64,000 nucleotides of DNA from AC-56 sp963702195 (GTDB taxonomy: Bacteria > Actinomycetota > Thermoleophilia > Solirubrobacterales > 70-9). This document shows, one piece after another, positions 32,204 to 40,438 of the stretch (its first letter is position 1; each line of letters starts with the position of its first letter). The DNA lies in NCBI GenBank assembly GCA_963702195.1, contig OY969725.1:1736001-1800000 (forward strand). Reading direction: 5' to 3'. The translations under genes and the position numbers were made by a program. The notes below the pieces were generated by a model, which saw only the letters and a program-made list of their open reading frames with translations, was not told where the DNA came from and did not search any database.

Positions 32204-33055
32204 ATGTCGACGCCCGCAGTCCTGATCACCGGCGCGAGCAGCGGGATCGGCCGGGCGATCGCGATCCGTCTCGCCGACGCCGGCTACCACGTGTTCGCCG
32301 GTGACCTGCCGAGAGAGCACCCCGTCGACTTCGAGGGACGCGAGATCGAGGAGATCGCCCTCGACGTCACCGACGCCGAATCGGTCGCCGCGGCAGCGGA
32401 GCGGATCCGGGGCGCGACCGGGTCCGCCGGCCTGCAGGGGGTCGTCAACAACGCCGGGATCGGGGCGGTCGGGCCGCTCGAGTACCTGTCGATCGAGGAG
32501 CTGAAGCGGGTCTTCGACGTCAACGTGTTCGGGGCCCTGGCGGTCACCCAGGCGGTGCTGCCGGCGATTCGCGAGGGCGGCGGGCGGATCGTGATGATCG
32601 CCTCGGTCGTCGCCCATCTGCCGCTCCCCTTCGGCTCGCCGGTCTCGTCCTCCAAGGCGGCTCTGGAGTCGTTCAGCGACTCGCTTCGCCGCGAGCTGCA
32701 CGCCTGGGAGGTCCCGGTGATCCAGGTCGAGCCCGGCTCAATCCACACTCCGGCCGTGGAGAAGCTGAAGGGTGACGTTGGGGCCGCGCTGGACTCGCTC
32801 CCGCCCCAGGGACAGGACCGCTACCGCGCCTCGATCGAGGCCCTGATGAGCAAGCAGATGGGGCGCGAGGACGCGGGCAGCGATCCCTCGGTGGTCGCCG
32901 AGGCGGTCGAGCGGGCGCTGAGCGCCAAGCGGCCCGACCGGCGCTACCCGGTCGGCGCCGATGCGGGTCTGATGCTGGGCGTGAGCCGGATCCCCGAGCC
33001 GCTGCGCGACGAGGTCGTCTACCGGGTGTTCGGCCTCGGTCCCGGCGGAGAGTAG
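32204..33055 (+). CDS. Short-chain dehydrogenase/reductase lacking the catalytic Tyr
   Basis: 283 residues, with GGAGG 7 nt upstream of ATG 32204. The cofactor site is normal: VLITGASSGIGRAIAIRL, an acidic residue at AGDLP and VNNAGIGAVG. The catalytic segment reads GGRIVMIASVVAHLPLPFGS followed by PVSSSKAALESF, where the classical motif is Y-x-A-S-K. The Lys is kept and the Ser two turns earlier is present, but the Tyr position is Val. EPGSIHTP follows as usual. A member with this change should not reduce ketones by the standard mechanism, so it may be non-enzymatic or use another residue. No operon partner; repeats of the recombinase-like element begin 33 bp downstream. Confidence 0.85.
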   Translation: MSTPAVLITGASSGIGRAIAIRLADAGYHVFAGDLPREHPVDFEGREIEEIALDVTDAESVAAAAERIRGATGSAGLQGVVNNAGIGAVGPLEYLSIEELKRVFDVNVFGALAVTQAVLPAIREGGGRIVMIASVVAHLPLPFGSPVSSSKAALESFSDSLRRELHAWEVPVIQVEPGSIHTPAVEKLKGDVGAALDSLPPQGQDRYRASIEALMSKQMGREDAGSDPSVVAEAVERALSAKRPDRRYPVGADAGLMLGVSRIPEPLRDEVVYRVFGLGPGGE

Positions 33056-33087
33056 CGCCGCGTGCCGCAGGACAGCTCTCCGCCCGT

Positions 33088-33181
33088 GTGTCGTTTCACC
33101 GACGTCGCCTGTGTCGTTTCAATGTCGTTTCACACGACATCCCATGAACAGGAAACGACACCGAAATGGAACACGCAAACC
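33088..33181. repeat. Orphan terminal repeat R3 (no recombinase-like gene attached)
   Basis: GTGTCGTTTC at 33088 and 33111 and ATGTCGTTTC at 33122 are in direct orientation. They face ACGACAT (33134) and GAAACGACAC (33152) in inverted orientation, and a GGAAC box (33168) follows. ATGTCGT-TTCAC-ACGACAT forms a perfect 7-bp stem, and GTGTCGTTTC/GAAACGACAC a perfect 10-bp inverted repeat. The left half matches R2 and R4; the right half (33135-33181) matches R1 (8289-8335). The remainder of the gap to 33388 shows nothing. Confidence 0.75.
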
Positions 33182-33388
33182 GCCACGTGCCCTCTCCCCC
33201 ACTCAGCGCCGCGACATGCCTTGCTCCAGGACCCGAAGGCCGGTCGATTCTTCCCTCGGCGGAGCTGCGCCAGCGCCGGTCGCCCACACAAGGCAGGCTC
33301 GATCGGCGGACGCGGCCGTCGCACGCCTATTCGGTGCTGAACGCCCCGCTAGCTGAGCTGCCCAGGGACATCGTGAACAACTGAGCAG

Positions 33389-34765
33389 CTAGGGGATCGT
33401 CCGGTTCCAGGTCTGCGCCTCGTCGAAGACGATCTTGCCGGCCCAGGGGAAGCAGTAATCCCGAGCGGTTCCACCGTGGTTGTCGTCCTCCTTGGTGTGG
33501 TTCCAGGCCCCGCCGTCGCTGCACTTCATGAACCCCGCGGTTGGGTACCCCTCCGCGTCGCCCTGACTACTGTCGATGAGGTGGTTAAAGACGACGAGGT
33601 CGAGCGGGTTTTGATCGTAGTGAGCGACAGTGGTCCGCAGCTGATTCCAGATGTACTTTGTCGCAGCCGCCTGCGCGGCCCCGGTGACGGCGCCGGAGTT
33701 GTGTCCCGGCGTTTTCGTCTCCGAAGGCAGCAACGCCGTGATCTCCATGTCTTTTCCGGCATGAGTGTGCGAGTCGAGCAGCGCCCTGTGGACGTCGCTG
33801 ACACGCTCGTCGATTCCGCGGTCACAGCCCCACTTCGTCTCTTGAGTGCTGTCGCTATCGCCATCCGCACGCTTGATGATGCAATGCGAGGCGTGGATCC
33901 CGTAGGCGTCCATGTACTGCTGGTCCCGGTGTTTCGATTGCCAAGAATCGCCGGCGCGGCTACCGGTGATTGCCTCGTCGAGGTAGTCGTATGGGGCGAC
34001 GGTCTTGGTGCCAAAGCCCCCCTCATTCCGGTTCGTGGACACACCCCCGGCCACGATGCCCTGGCCGAAGGTCCAACCGTTGGTCTTTGACCCGAATGCG
34101 GTGTTGTTCACCGCGTCCCACCACAGGCGCGCGTCAGGTCGTTGGACTTTGCCCCCCTCTGATCCCTCGAAGTTGGGCTCGGGGGCGACCTCCAACTGCA
34201 CGCACGGGGTGAGGTCCGTCCCGCCGCCGGGATAGTCCCCCGCGGCTTGCCCATGGAGAACGCTGTGGACGTTCTTGGCCGTCTGTCGCATCGACTCAAT
34301 CGCGGCCGGACCCTTATTCTCGCCCCACCCTGGCAGGTTGGTGTCCGCTTGCCTGAGGCCCGGGGGGGCGATCCACTTGATGGTCACCAGGACCTTCTTG
34401 CGGCAGAAGGGGACCGTCGTGGCCCCGGGGGGGAGCGCCGCGGTCTGCACCCATTGCCTTAGACGCGTGTAGAGGTGGCCCGGGATGCCGCATCCGCCAC
34501 CGTGGTCACAAGCGAGGTCGCCCCAGGGACCGCGGATGTTGACCCACCTCGCCTGTTCGTCAACCAGGTAGCCGTTGACGGTTTCCCACTGGCTCGGGTT
34601 GCCGAGTCGCAGCCAGTCGCGGTCCGTCCCGCCCTTGAGCAGGGACACGCCGAACCCCATCGGTAGTTCGGCCGCGCGGGAATAGGAGGCCGAGGCGGCG
34701 AGGAGGGCCAAGGCTGCCACGCCGGCCACAAACAAGCCCAGCAACCGGCGGCTACCGGACCTCAT
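33389..34765 (-). CDS. Secreted protein of unknown family
   Basis: 458 residues with a clear signal peptide (LLGLFVAGVAALALLAASASYSRAAE). The mature part has ten or more cysteines (CDHGGGCG, PFCRKKVLV, TPCVQLE, SHCIIKR, WGCDRG, MKCSDGG, YCFPWAG), suggesting disulfides. An alpha/beta periodicity (KVLVTIKWIAPPG ... CVQLEVAPEPNFEGSEGG ... VSDVHRALLDSHTHAGKDME ... NPLDLVVFNHLIDSS) and an Asp/Glu-bearing strand end (LEVAPEPN) would suit a TIM-barrel hydrolase, but this is speculation. No neighbour shares the strand closely. Its end lies about 20 bp from the orphan-repeat interval. Confidence 0.7.
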   Translation of the reverse strand: MRSGSRRLLGLFVAGVAALALLAASASYSRAAELPMGFGVSLLKGGTDRDWLRLGNPSQWETVNGYLVDEQARWVNIRGPWGDLACDHGGGCGIPGHLYTRLRQWVQTAALPPGATTVPFCRKKVLVTIKWIAPPGLRQADTNLPGWGENKGPAAIESMRQTAKNVHSVLHGQAAGDYPGGGTDLTPCVQLEVAPEPNFEGSEGGKVQRPDARLWWDAVNNTAFGSKTNGWTFGQGIVAGGVSTNRNEGGFGTKTVAPYDYLDEAITGSRAGDSWQSKHRDQQYMDAYGIHASHCIIKRADGDSDSTQETKWGCDRGIDERVSDVHRALLDSHTHAGKDMEITALLPSETKTPGHNSGAVTGAAQAAATKYIWNQLRTTVAHYDQNPLDLVVFNHLIDSSQGDAEGYPTAGFMKCSDGGAWNHTKEDDNHGGTARDYCFPWAGKIVFDEAQTWNRTIP

Positions 34766-34953
34766 CGATCCACCCGCGCTTGTTGCCTGTCCACCGCCCT
34801 ACCTCGCCTAGCGTCCATACTGGACCAACTCCGAAGAACTCGACCTCACCAGTCCGAACACACCGCCAGCTCGAAAGTATCGATGTGCGCCGCTCGCAGA
34901 TGCATCGCTTCTGCTCGCGCAATCCCAGACGAGGGCCGCATCCCAGTACGCAC

Positions 34954-35415
34954 CTAACCCGTGCCGTAGATCCGCTGGTGGAACCCGCTGGCCAAGGCGT
35001 TAGCCCAAGCGATCGAGCTGGGTGCATCCTTGGGTTCGGGAACGCCGTCGGGAAGCTCAATCGTCGCGGCTATCGACTCCAACCGCTGACCATCGTTGGA
35101 GGCGAGGGCCAGTGCGATGTTCCAGCCGGCCTCGAAATACGGGAGAAGGTTTGGGCGGTTCACTTTCAGCTGGGTGCCGGCTTCGTTGAGTAGCGCCATG
35201 AGGCGACTGCCGTCATCCGAGCGGTCCAGGTAGTCCCGCAGAGACGATTCCGGCTGAATGCCAAGATCCGTGAAGAGTGCGCTCAGCTCGGTGGCAACGC
35301 CCGGGGCGTCAGCTTCTTCGGCGAGAAACCGCGCGATCAGCCAGCTGGCTTGGAACGACCTCGCGGCATCCAGCTCAAGGCGTTCGCGAACGTCAGCATC
35401 CGGCCTCCGCTCCAT
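34954..35415 (-). CDS. Hypothetical helical protein
   Basis: 153 residues from ATG 35415, which has GAGGAG about 9 nt upstream. It is predicted almost wholly helical, with no signal peptide: LELDAARSFQASWLIARFLA, DYLDRSDDGSRLMALLNEAG, YFEAGWNIALALASNDGQRL, AWANALASGFHQRI. The acid/Arg-rich N-terminus (MERRPDADVRERLELD) and the regular helices could form a small bundle. No family recognised. It lies in the accessory zone between the Cys-rich secreted protein and the membrane coiled-coil protein, on the same strand as both but not close enough for a clear operon. Confidence 0.65.
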   Translation of the reverse strand: MERRPDADVRERLELDAARSFQASWLIARFLAEEADAPGVATELSALFTDLGIQPESSLRDYLDRSDDGSRLMALLNEAGTQLKVNRPNLLPYFEAGWNIALALASNDGQRLESIAATIELPDGVPEPKDAPSSIAWANALASGFHQRIYGTG

Positions 35416-35554
35416 CGTCGACCCCTCCTCGTAGCGGCCATGCGCAGCGTAGCGCAACGAGCCTCACCTTCCAACGGATCGAGCTGTTCACTCGGGCCCC
35501 GTGGCCCTCGGTAATCACTGCGGCCGCGGCCAGGTCGCCCTGGGGCTCGCCGTG

Positions 35555-36256
35555 TCAGCTTGGTCCCGTGTTCGCCGCCCGCGATCCGCCTGTGCCCATC
35601 ACGCCGGACCTCGGACTGATGTACTCGCGACCCGCGACGCAGAAATCTTCAAACGCCAACTTGGCAGCGTCGCGTGCTTCACCCATGTCAGGCAGCTTTT
35701 CTCGATGGTCGGGTTGCTCGCCTCGAGCTGGCCCACTTTGACGGGAAGCCCTAAGGCCCCGGCTGAAATGCATTGAGAGGGACTGATATGCGGCGGCGAT
35801 GGGATGATCGGGAGCGAACCTCAGGAGAATTCGGCCGAGCGCGCTGTCGAGCTCACCCTTCGCGACGTACGCTGCGTCGCGATCCTCCTCCAGCGTCAGG
35901 CCAGCGGTTCGTACGCTGAATTGGAAGTCGTCGTAGCTCCGGTCAGCAGCCTGGTACCGCGCCGCCGCGTCATCGAGCATTTCGCGAAGATGCGCCTCTT
36001 CCTCAAGGCGACGTCGTGAATCTAGTTCGAGCTCAAGCCGCCGGTAAGCCTGCGCAAGCTCCTCGCGCTGTCTGCGGTCCGCTGTAACCGCCGCGACGAC
36101 CGCAACGATCAGCGCACCGGTGAACGCCAGAATCGGCGCGGTGTAGGCCGTCTGAGTTGCCACAGCGACCGAAGCTGCGACAGCGACAACGAGGACCGCT
36201 AGGGACTCGACTGCAGTTCGGCGCCTCGAACTAGGCCTGGTGACCACGGTGTGCAT
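35555..36256 (-). CDS. Membrane protein with coiled coil
   Basis: 233 residues. Two adjacent membrane helices (VESLAVLVVAVAASVAVATQ and APILAFTGALIVAVVAAVTA) are followed by a heptad-rich stretch (ADRRQREELAQAYRRLELEL and on to about 105), then a helical cytoplasmic part (YDDFQFSVRTAGLTLEEDRD ... LGRILLRFAPDHPIAAAYQS). There is no catalytic motif. The two-helix hairpin plus coiled coil is a layout seen in some effector-type proteins, but nothing here identifies one. It ends at the repeat R4 side of the accessory zone; the gap 36257-36399 is empty. Confidence 0.65.
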   Translation of the reverse strand: MHTVVTRPSSRRRTAVESLAVLVVAVAASVAVATQTAYTAPILAFTGALIVAVVAAVTADRRQREELAQAYRRLELELDSRRRLEEEAHLREMLDDAAARYQAADRSYDDFQFSVRTAGLTLEEDRDAAYVAKGELDSALGRILLRFAPDHPIAAAYQSLSMHFSRGLRASRQSGPARGEQPDHREKLPDMGEARDAAKLAFEDFCVAGREYISPRSGVMGTGGSRAANTGPS

Positions 36257-36399
36257 TGTTGGGCGGCGGGCGGACGCTTCCCTGTCCGAGCATGAAACTG
36301 CGCCTCTCGGTTGCCTCCGCGCCGCTGAGCCGCTGGCGTACCCGCCGCGCGCGGCTAGCCAGAGGCGTGCATGCTCCTGTGTAGTCTCGGCGTCGTCGG

Positions 36400-36459
36400 C
36401 TGTGTCGTTTCAATGACGTTCCACACCAAGCTCACCTTTGCGTGACGACATCAAATGAC
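36400..36459. repeat. Terminal repeat R4 of recombinase-like element
   Basis: CTGTGTCGTTTCAATGACGT at 36400, CACAC at 36422, then ACGACATC at 36445 followed by AAATGAC. The outer 20 bases are identical to R2 (27517), and the spacing to the inverted ACGACATC box is somewhat longer. It abuts truncated copy 3 of the recombinase-like gene. Confidence 0.75.
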
Positions 36460-36640
36460 AAGCAGGCGTGCCGAGAAGGTCGGCCAGGCGCCGGTCCATC
36501 TCTCTGCTAAGGCTCGCAGTCCCTGCAGGGCCACTTCGCGAAGCAGGACCAGGCCGTCCGGTGCCCAGCTGCACCAGCGAAGGTCGCGGCCTCGAGTTGA
36601 CATAACTGCGCGACGCACCTCCCGGGCTAGACCAGCAGCT
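36410..36640 (-). pseudogene. Recombinase-like element, truncated and deleted copy 3
   Basis: On the minus strand CAGTTATGTCAACTCGAG encodes QLCQLE, then one base is missing and the frame continues RDLRWCSWAPDGLVLLRE. The middle of the domain (about 60 residues compared with copy 2) is deleted, and the sequence resumes VALQGLRALAERWTGAWPTF and ends within repeat R4. The shared CQLE-RDLRW-APDGLVL and LQGLR segments show it is the same family as 8423-9244 and 27527-27892. It directly interrupts a universal-stress gene, fused at about 36640. Confidence 0.7.
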
Positions 36641-37258
36641 CCACCAATGCCCAACGTGCCAATGAGCCCAGTGCTCCGCGGCGCTGCCCAGGCAATCCGC
36701 GCGGAGTCGGTTCCCCACATCATCCCCCACCGTCTCGATCGCCTGGCGCTGCATCTCCCGGTGCCCTTCACGCTCGCGATCCATGAACTCGGGGAGCGAG
36801 CGACTGGGGCTGGTCTCGGGGACGTACAGCCACTCGTACATGACCGTGATCAGGCGGAGCTCGGCTCCGAACGCCGCGGCGAGCTCTTTTGCCTTCGCCA
36901 GCGCGAGCTTCGACTCGTCGCTTCCGTCATAGGCGACGCCGATCCGGGTGATCTTCGGTTCGGCGGCTTTCGCGTAGCCGCGAGGCACAACCGCAACCGG
37001 ACAGGGCCGCCCCGTACAGCAATCGCTCGCCGGTACTGCCGAACATGACTCGCCCGGCGGGGCTTCGATGGGTCGAGCCGACGACCATCAAGTCGACATT
37101 CTCGTTCTCCGCCAACTGGTCGAGCCCTTGAGGCGCCGAGACTTCGCGCAGCTCGCGGGCGCTCGAAGGCCGTATCGCCCAAATCGCGCTCGGCCTTGGC
37201 GAAGACGCTGTCGAAGTAGCCCTGCTCGATCGACCGGAGATAGGCGGGGCTCCTTTCC
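36640..37258 (-). pseudogene. Universal stress protein (two-domain), multiply frameshifted and truncated
   Basis: Pieces in three frames join into a tandem UspA protein. GYFDSVFAKAERDLGDTAFE is followed in another frame by ARELREVSAPQGLDQLAENE, VDLMVVGSTHRSPAGRVMFG and GSTGERLLYGA (end of domain 1 with the ATP-binding G-x2-G-x9-G-S/T). After another shift come CPVAVVPRGYAKAAEPKITR and IGVAYDGSDESKLALAKAKE (start of domain 2) up to MDREREGHREMQRQAIETVG. The start of domain 1 and the end of domain 2 are missing. The 3' side is replaced by the recombinase-like copy 3, and the 5' side ends right at the stop of the exported-protein gene. It is clearly non-functional. Confidence 0.8.
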
Positions 37259-37785
37259 TATGGGCCGATGAGGTGGTAGTGGAAGACCGACCCGGCCGGG
37301 ACGGTCTGGCCAGAGTTCCCCAGATCGCAGACCATGAGGTTCGCGATCGCACCACCCTGGGACGTCTCGCTGATCATCGTAGGCACGACCACGCCGTCGT
37401 TCGGGAGCACGGCATCGCCCTGGGCATCCGTGAGGAAGCCGACGACAAGGCTGCCGATGACACCGGGCGGAGCGGGGTTGAACAGCCTCAGCGAAAAGCG
37501 CGCGTTGCATTGACCGGGAGGTACGTTGACAGTCGAGCTGACATCGCTGGTGCCGTGGTTGTCCTTGCCTCCCATGTCCTTCAAGCGCAGGCCGAAATTC
37601 TTGACCTTCTTGGTGGTGACGGCTCCGCCATCCAGCTTGGATTTCGTCACCGCCCCCTTGGCGATATTCCGCGTCTTCACGTCTCCTCGGCCGAGCGCAT
37701 AAGCGGTGCCACCAATGGCGACGAAGAGCGCGATTACGGAGATGACGAGGCTCGGTGAAGGCCTCGCTCGAACGGTCCTTCGCAT
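37258..37785 (-). CDS. Exported protein with Thermoleophilia-type N-terminus
   Basis: 175 residues. The N-terminus PSPSLVISVIALFVAIGGTA plus the following KTRNIAKGAVTKSKLDGGAV repeat-like segment is the standard opening of a large family of surface proteins in Solirubrobacterales. The domain after about residue 75 is beta-rich (SSTVNVPPGQCNARFSLRLF ... VVVPTMISETSQGGAIANLM), with two Cys (GQCNAR; MVCDLG) that could pair. Function unknown. A paralogous opening is found at 49918-50511. It is isolated, with the broken Usp gene downstream. Confidence 0.75.
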   Translation of the reverse strand: MRRTVRARPSPSLVISVIALFVAIGGTAYALGRGDVKTRNIAKGAVTKSKLDGGAVTTKKVKNFGLRLKDMGGKDNHGTSDVSSTVNVPPGQCNARFSLRLFNPAPPGVIGSLVVGFLTDAQGDAVLPNDGVVVPTMISETSQGGAIANLMVCDLGNSGQTVPAGSVFHYHLIGP

Positions 37786-37901
37786 GGACTCCCCCTTCGG
37801 ACGGAACTATTTCCGCCGCCGGATGCAACCCTGGCAGCGCCGCTGCGACGGCCGGGCTCGTGAGATCCAACGGCTATTGGGAGCAGACTAACCCAGCCCG
37901 A

Positions 37902-38405
37902 TCAGCGAGCGGCTCTGCGGCCGTGCTGGTCGGAGAAGCGGGCCAGAGCCGCCTCGACCTCGCGCTCCGCGGTCTCGCGATCGGCCCAGCCGACGATCAT
38001 CGTCGCCCGCTCCGCTTCGAGGTCCTTGTAGACCGAGAAGAAGTGCTCGATCTCCTCGCGCAGGCGCGCGGAGATGCCCTCCAGCTCGTCCACGTCTCGC
38101 CACTCTGCGTCCTGGAGAGGAACGCAGAGAACCTTGTCGTCGACGCCCTCTTCGTCTCGCATCTGAAAGAGGCCGATCGGCCTGACGTCGATCCGGCAGC
38201 CGGGGAAGGTCGGCTCGGTGACCAAGACCAGAGCGTCGAGGTGGCCACCGCTTTCCGTCAAGGTGTGCTCGAGAAACCCGTAGTCGGCCGGAAAGACGAC
38301 CGATGCGAACACATGGCGGTCGAGCTTCAGGACGCCACGACGCTCGTCGTATTCGTATTTGTTCCGGCTTCCGCGAGGTACCTCTACGAAACAGCTGAGC
38401 TCCAT
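37902..38405 (-). CDS. ppa: Inorganic pyrophosphatase, soluble family I
   Basis: 167 residues from ATG 38405, which has GGAG 5 nt upstream (ATG 38426 would add 7 residues). Family I features: EVPRGSRNKYEYDERRGVLK (substrate Lys/Glu), FPADYGFLEHTLTESGGHLD and DALVLVTEPTFPGC (the D-x-x-D-x-L-V region), then DDKVLCVPLQDAEW and HFFSVYKDLE (the Y-K near the C-terminus). In the D-G-D-P-[LIVM]-D signature the sequence is SGGHLDAL, so one acidic ligand of the textbook motif is altered, a variation known in some actinobacterial enzymes. It is encoded 26 nt after the hydrogenase-4-like operon on the same strand and is probably co-transcribed with it. Confidence 0.88.
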   Translation of the reverse strand: MELSCFVEVPRGSRNKYEYDERRGVLKLDRHVFASVVFPADYGFLEHTLTESGGHLDALVLVTEPTFPGCRIDVRPIGLFQMRDEEGVDDKVLCVPLQDAEWRDVDELEGISARLREEIEHFFSVYKDLEAERATMIVGWADRETAEREVEAALARFSDQHGRRAAR

Positions 38406-38431
38406 CAGGTCTCCTTCAACGGTCATCAAAC

Positions 38432-40438
38432 CTAGACACGCGGGGCGACGAGCAGCACGACGATCAGCGCGATCAGCAGGTAGAGCAGGTAGAGCCCCAG
38501 GAAGCCGGCCTGAATTCCGCGGATCCCGTCCGCCACCCATAGAAACGCGCGAGTAACAGGCCGGTAGAGCCAGGCCGGCTCGAAGACCCTCGGCTCCTCC
38601 CGGGTGACCGTCAGGCGCTCGGGGAATCGCTCGTCGCCGTGAGTCTCCACGCTCGGGCGGATCCGGTAGACGACGTTGAAGATCACCCGGGTCATGTTCG
38701 CGTAGCCAAACGGCGTGTACTGCTCGCGGCCGGGATCGATTTTGGTGGCCGAGGCCCACACCGGGACCACCCTCCCACGGCCCCGGGCGCGGAGAAGCGC
38801 CCGCACGACGACGAACCCGATCCCGGACGCAGCGAGGACGATCGCCAGCACGGTCGGCGAGATGCTCGCGAAGTCGGGATAGCCGGGCTCCAGCAGCCAC
38901 CCAGGCTGCGAGATGCGGCCGACTGCGTTGGCCCCGCCGATGCCGGCGGTACCGCTCTCGAGCACCTTCACCGCCCACGGGGCGGCGACGCCAACCGCGA
39001 GCGAGCCGATGGCGAGCGCCCCGAGCGAGAGGGAACGAAGCCGCGAGTCGCCCCGAGCCTCGGATTCAACTCGCGGCATGCCGCCGAAGGTGATCCCGAG
39101 CGCGCGCACGAACGCAAGGGCCGTGATGCCCGCCGTCAGGGCCAGCATCGCGCCGGCGAAGGCCATCGCCAGGTGTGAGCCGGTCCCCCCCACTCGGAAG
39201 CCCTGCATCAGGCCCTCGAGGACCAGCCATTCGCTGGCAAAGCCGCTGAACGGGGGCAGCGCCGAGAGCGCGGCGGCGCCGAAGAGCGCGCCCACGGCCG
39301 CGAGCGGAAGCGCGCGCCAAAGGCCGCCGAGGCGGTTCATGTCGTCGGTTCCAGTCGAATGCTCCACCGAGGCCGCCGCCGTGAACAGCCCCGCCTTGGC
39401 GATCGCGTGCGTCGTGATCTGGAAGGTCGCCGCGATCAGGCCGAGCCCGAACAGGCCGGGCTCGTGCTGGGCCGAGCCCATCAGGGCGATCCCAAGCGCG
39501 GTGACGATGATCCCCGAGTTCTCGATCGACGAGTAGGCGATGAAGGCCCGCAGCCGCGGCTGAAGCACGCCCCCGAGGATCCCGAGAAGCGCGGTCACCG
39601 ATCCCACGATCAGGGCGAGGACGGCCCACCAGACAGCGGGCTCCCCGAGGAAGTCGAACCAGGTGCGAAGCATCCCGTAGAAGGCGAGGTTGAGCGCGAC
39701 CGCCGCCAAGAGCCCCGCGCTCTCAGCCGTCGACTCGCTGTAGGCACGCGGAAGCCAGGTCTGCACGGGCACCACCGCTGCCTTGACGCCGAATCCGGCG
39801 AAGAACAGCGCGAAGCACACCCCCCTCAAGGCCGGATCCAGGCGCGGCCCTGCTGCGGCGATCTGGGAGAACGAGAGGGAGCCGGCCTTGGCCGCGAGGA
39901 GCAAGAACGCGGCGACGATCGCCATCCCGCCCAGCTTCGCCAGCGTGATCGTCAGATCGGCGGCGCGCGAGGCGGCCCTGTCCCGGTAGCGCACGGCGAC
40001 GAGGGCGAAGATCGCCAACACCGACACCTCCCACAGCATCAAGAAGACGAAGACGTTGTCGGCGAGATAGACGCCGACCACCGCCAGGACGAGCAGCGGT
40101 CGAAGCGCCGCGGGAACCCGCGCGCTCGCTCGCTCGCTGCCGGTGGCGCTCGAGAGCAGCAGCGGGGTGGCAGCGACGCACGAGATCAACAGGAAGAGCC
40201 CGCTCAGGCGATCGGCGCTGAAGCCTCCCTGGCCGAGCCCGAATCCTGCGAACCATTCCCAGTGGACCTGGCTGCCGAAGGTCGCGAAGCCCCCGGCGAC
40301 AGCCAGCAAAGCGGCGGCGATGGCGCCGATTAGCGCCGAAGCGAGCCTTGCGCGCCCCGCGGGCCGCGCGAGCGAAACGAGGGCTGCGACCAAAAGCCCC
40401 GCGGAGCCCAGGGCGAGAAGCCAGGCGAGGACGCTCAT
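38432..40438 (-). CDS. HyfB/HyfF-type proton-pumping antiporter-like subunit (Rv0083-like)
   Basis: 668 residues, about 16 helices. It belongs to the NuoL/M/N, MrpA/D family: FLMLWEVSVLAIFALVAV (Glu in TM5-like helix), FGVKAAVVPVQTWLPRAYSE (Lys in TM7), AYSSIENSGIIVTALGI (the broken helix), THAIAKAGLFTAAA (Lys in TM8-like) and LPPFSGFASEWLVL. These charged residues make the proton path. A long C-terminal extension (about 545-640, with ASATKIDPGREQYTPFGYAN and YRIRPSVETHGDERFPERLT) matches the HyfB-type lateral region. ATGA overlap with the previous gene; last gene of the operon before ppa. Confidence 0.92.
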   Translation of the reverse strand: MSVLAWLLALGSAGLLVAALVSLARPAGRARLASALIGAIAAALLAVAGGFATFGSQVHWEWFAGFGLGQGGFSADRLSGLFLLISCVAATPLLLSSATGSERASARVPAALRPLLVLAVVGVYLADNVFVFLMLWEVSVLAIFALVAVRYRDRAASRAADLTITLAKLGGMAIVAAFLLLAAKAGSLSFSQIAAAGPRLDPALRGVCFALFFAGFGVKAAVVPVQTWLPRAYSESTAESAGLLAAVALNLAFYGMLRTWFDFLGEPAVWWAVLALIVGSVTALLGILGGVLQPRLRAFIAYSSIENSGIIVTALGIALMGSAQHEPGLFGLGLIAATFQITTHAIAKAGLFTAAASVEHSTGTDDMNRLGGLWRALPLAAVGALFGAAALSALPPFSGFASEWLVLEGLMQGFRVGGTGSHLAMAFAGAMLALTAGITALAFVRALGITFGGMPRVESEARGDSRLRSLSLGALAIGSLAVGVAAPWAVKVLESGTAGIGGANAVGRISQPGWLLEPGYPDFASISPTVLAIVLAASGIGFVVVRALLRARGRGRVVPVWASATKIDPGREQYTPFGYANMTRVIFNVVYRIRPSVETHGDERFPERLTVTREEPRVFEPAWLYRPVTRAFLWVADGIRGIQAGFLGLYLLYLLIALIVVLLVAPRV

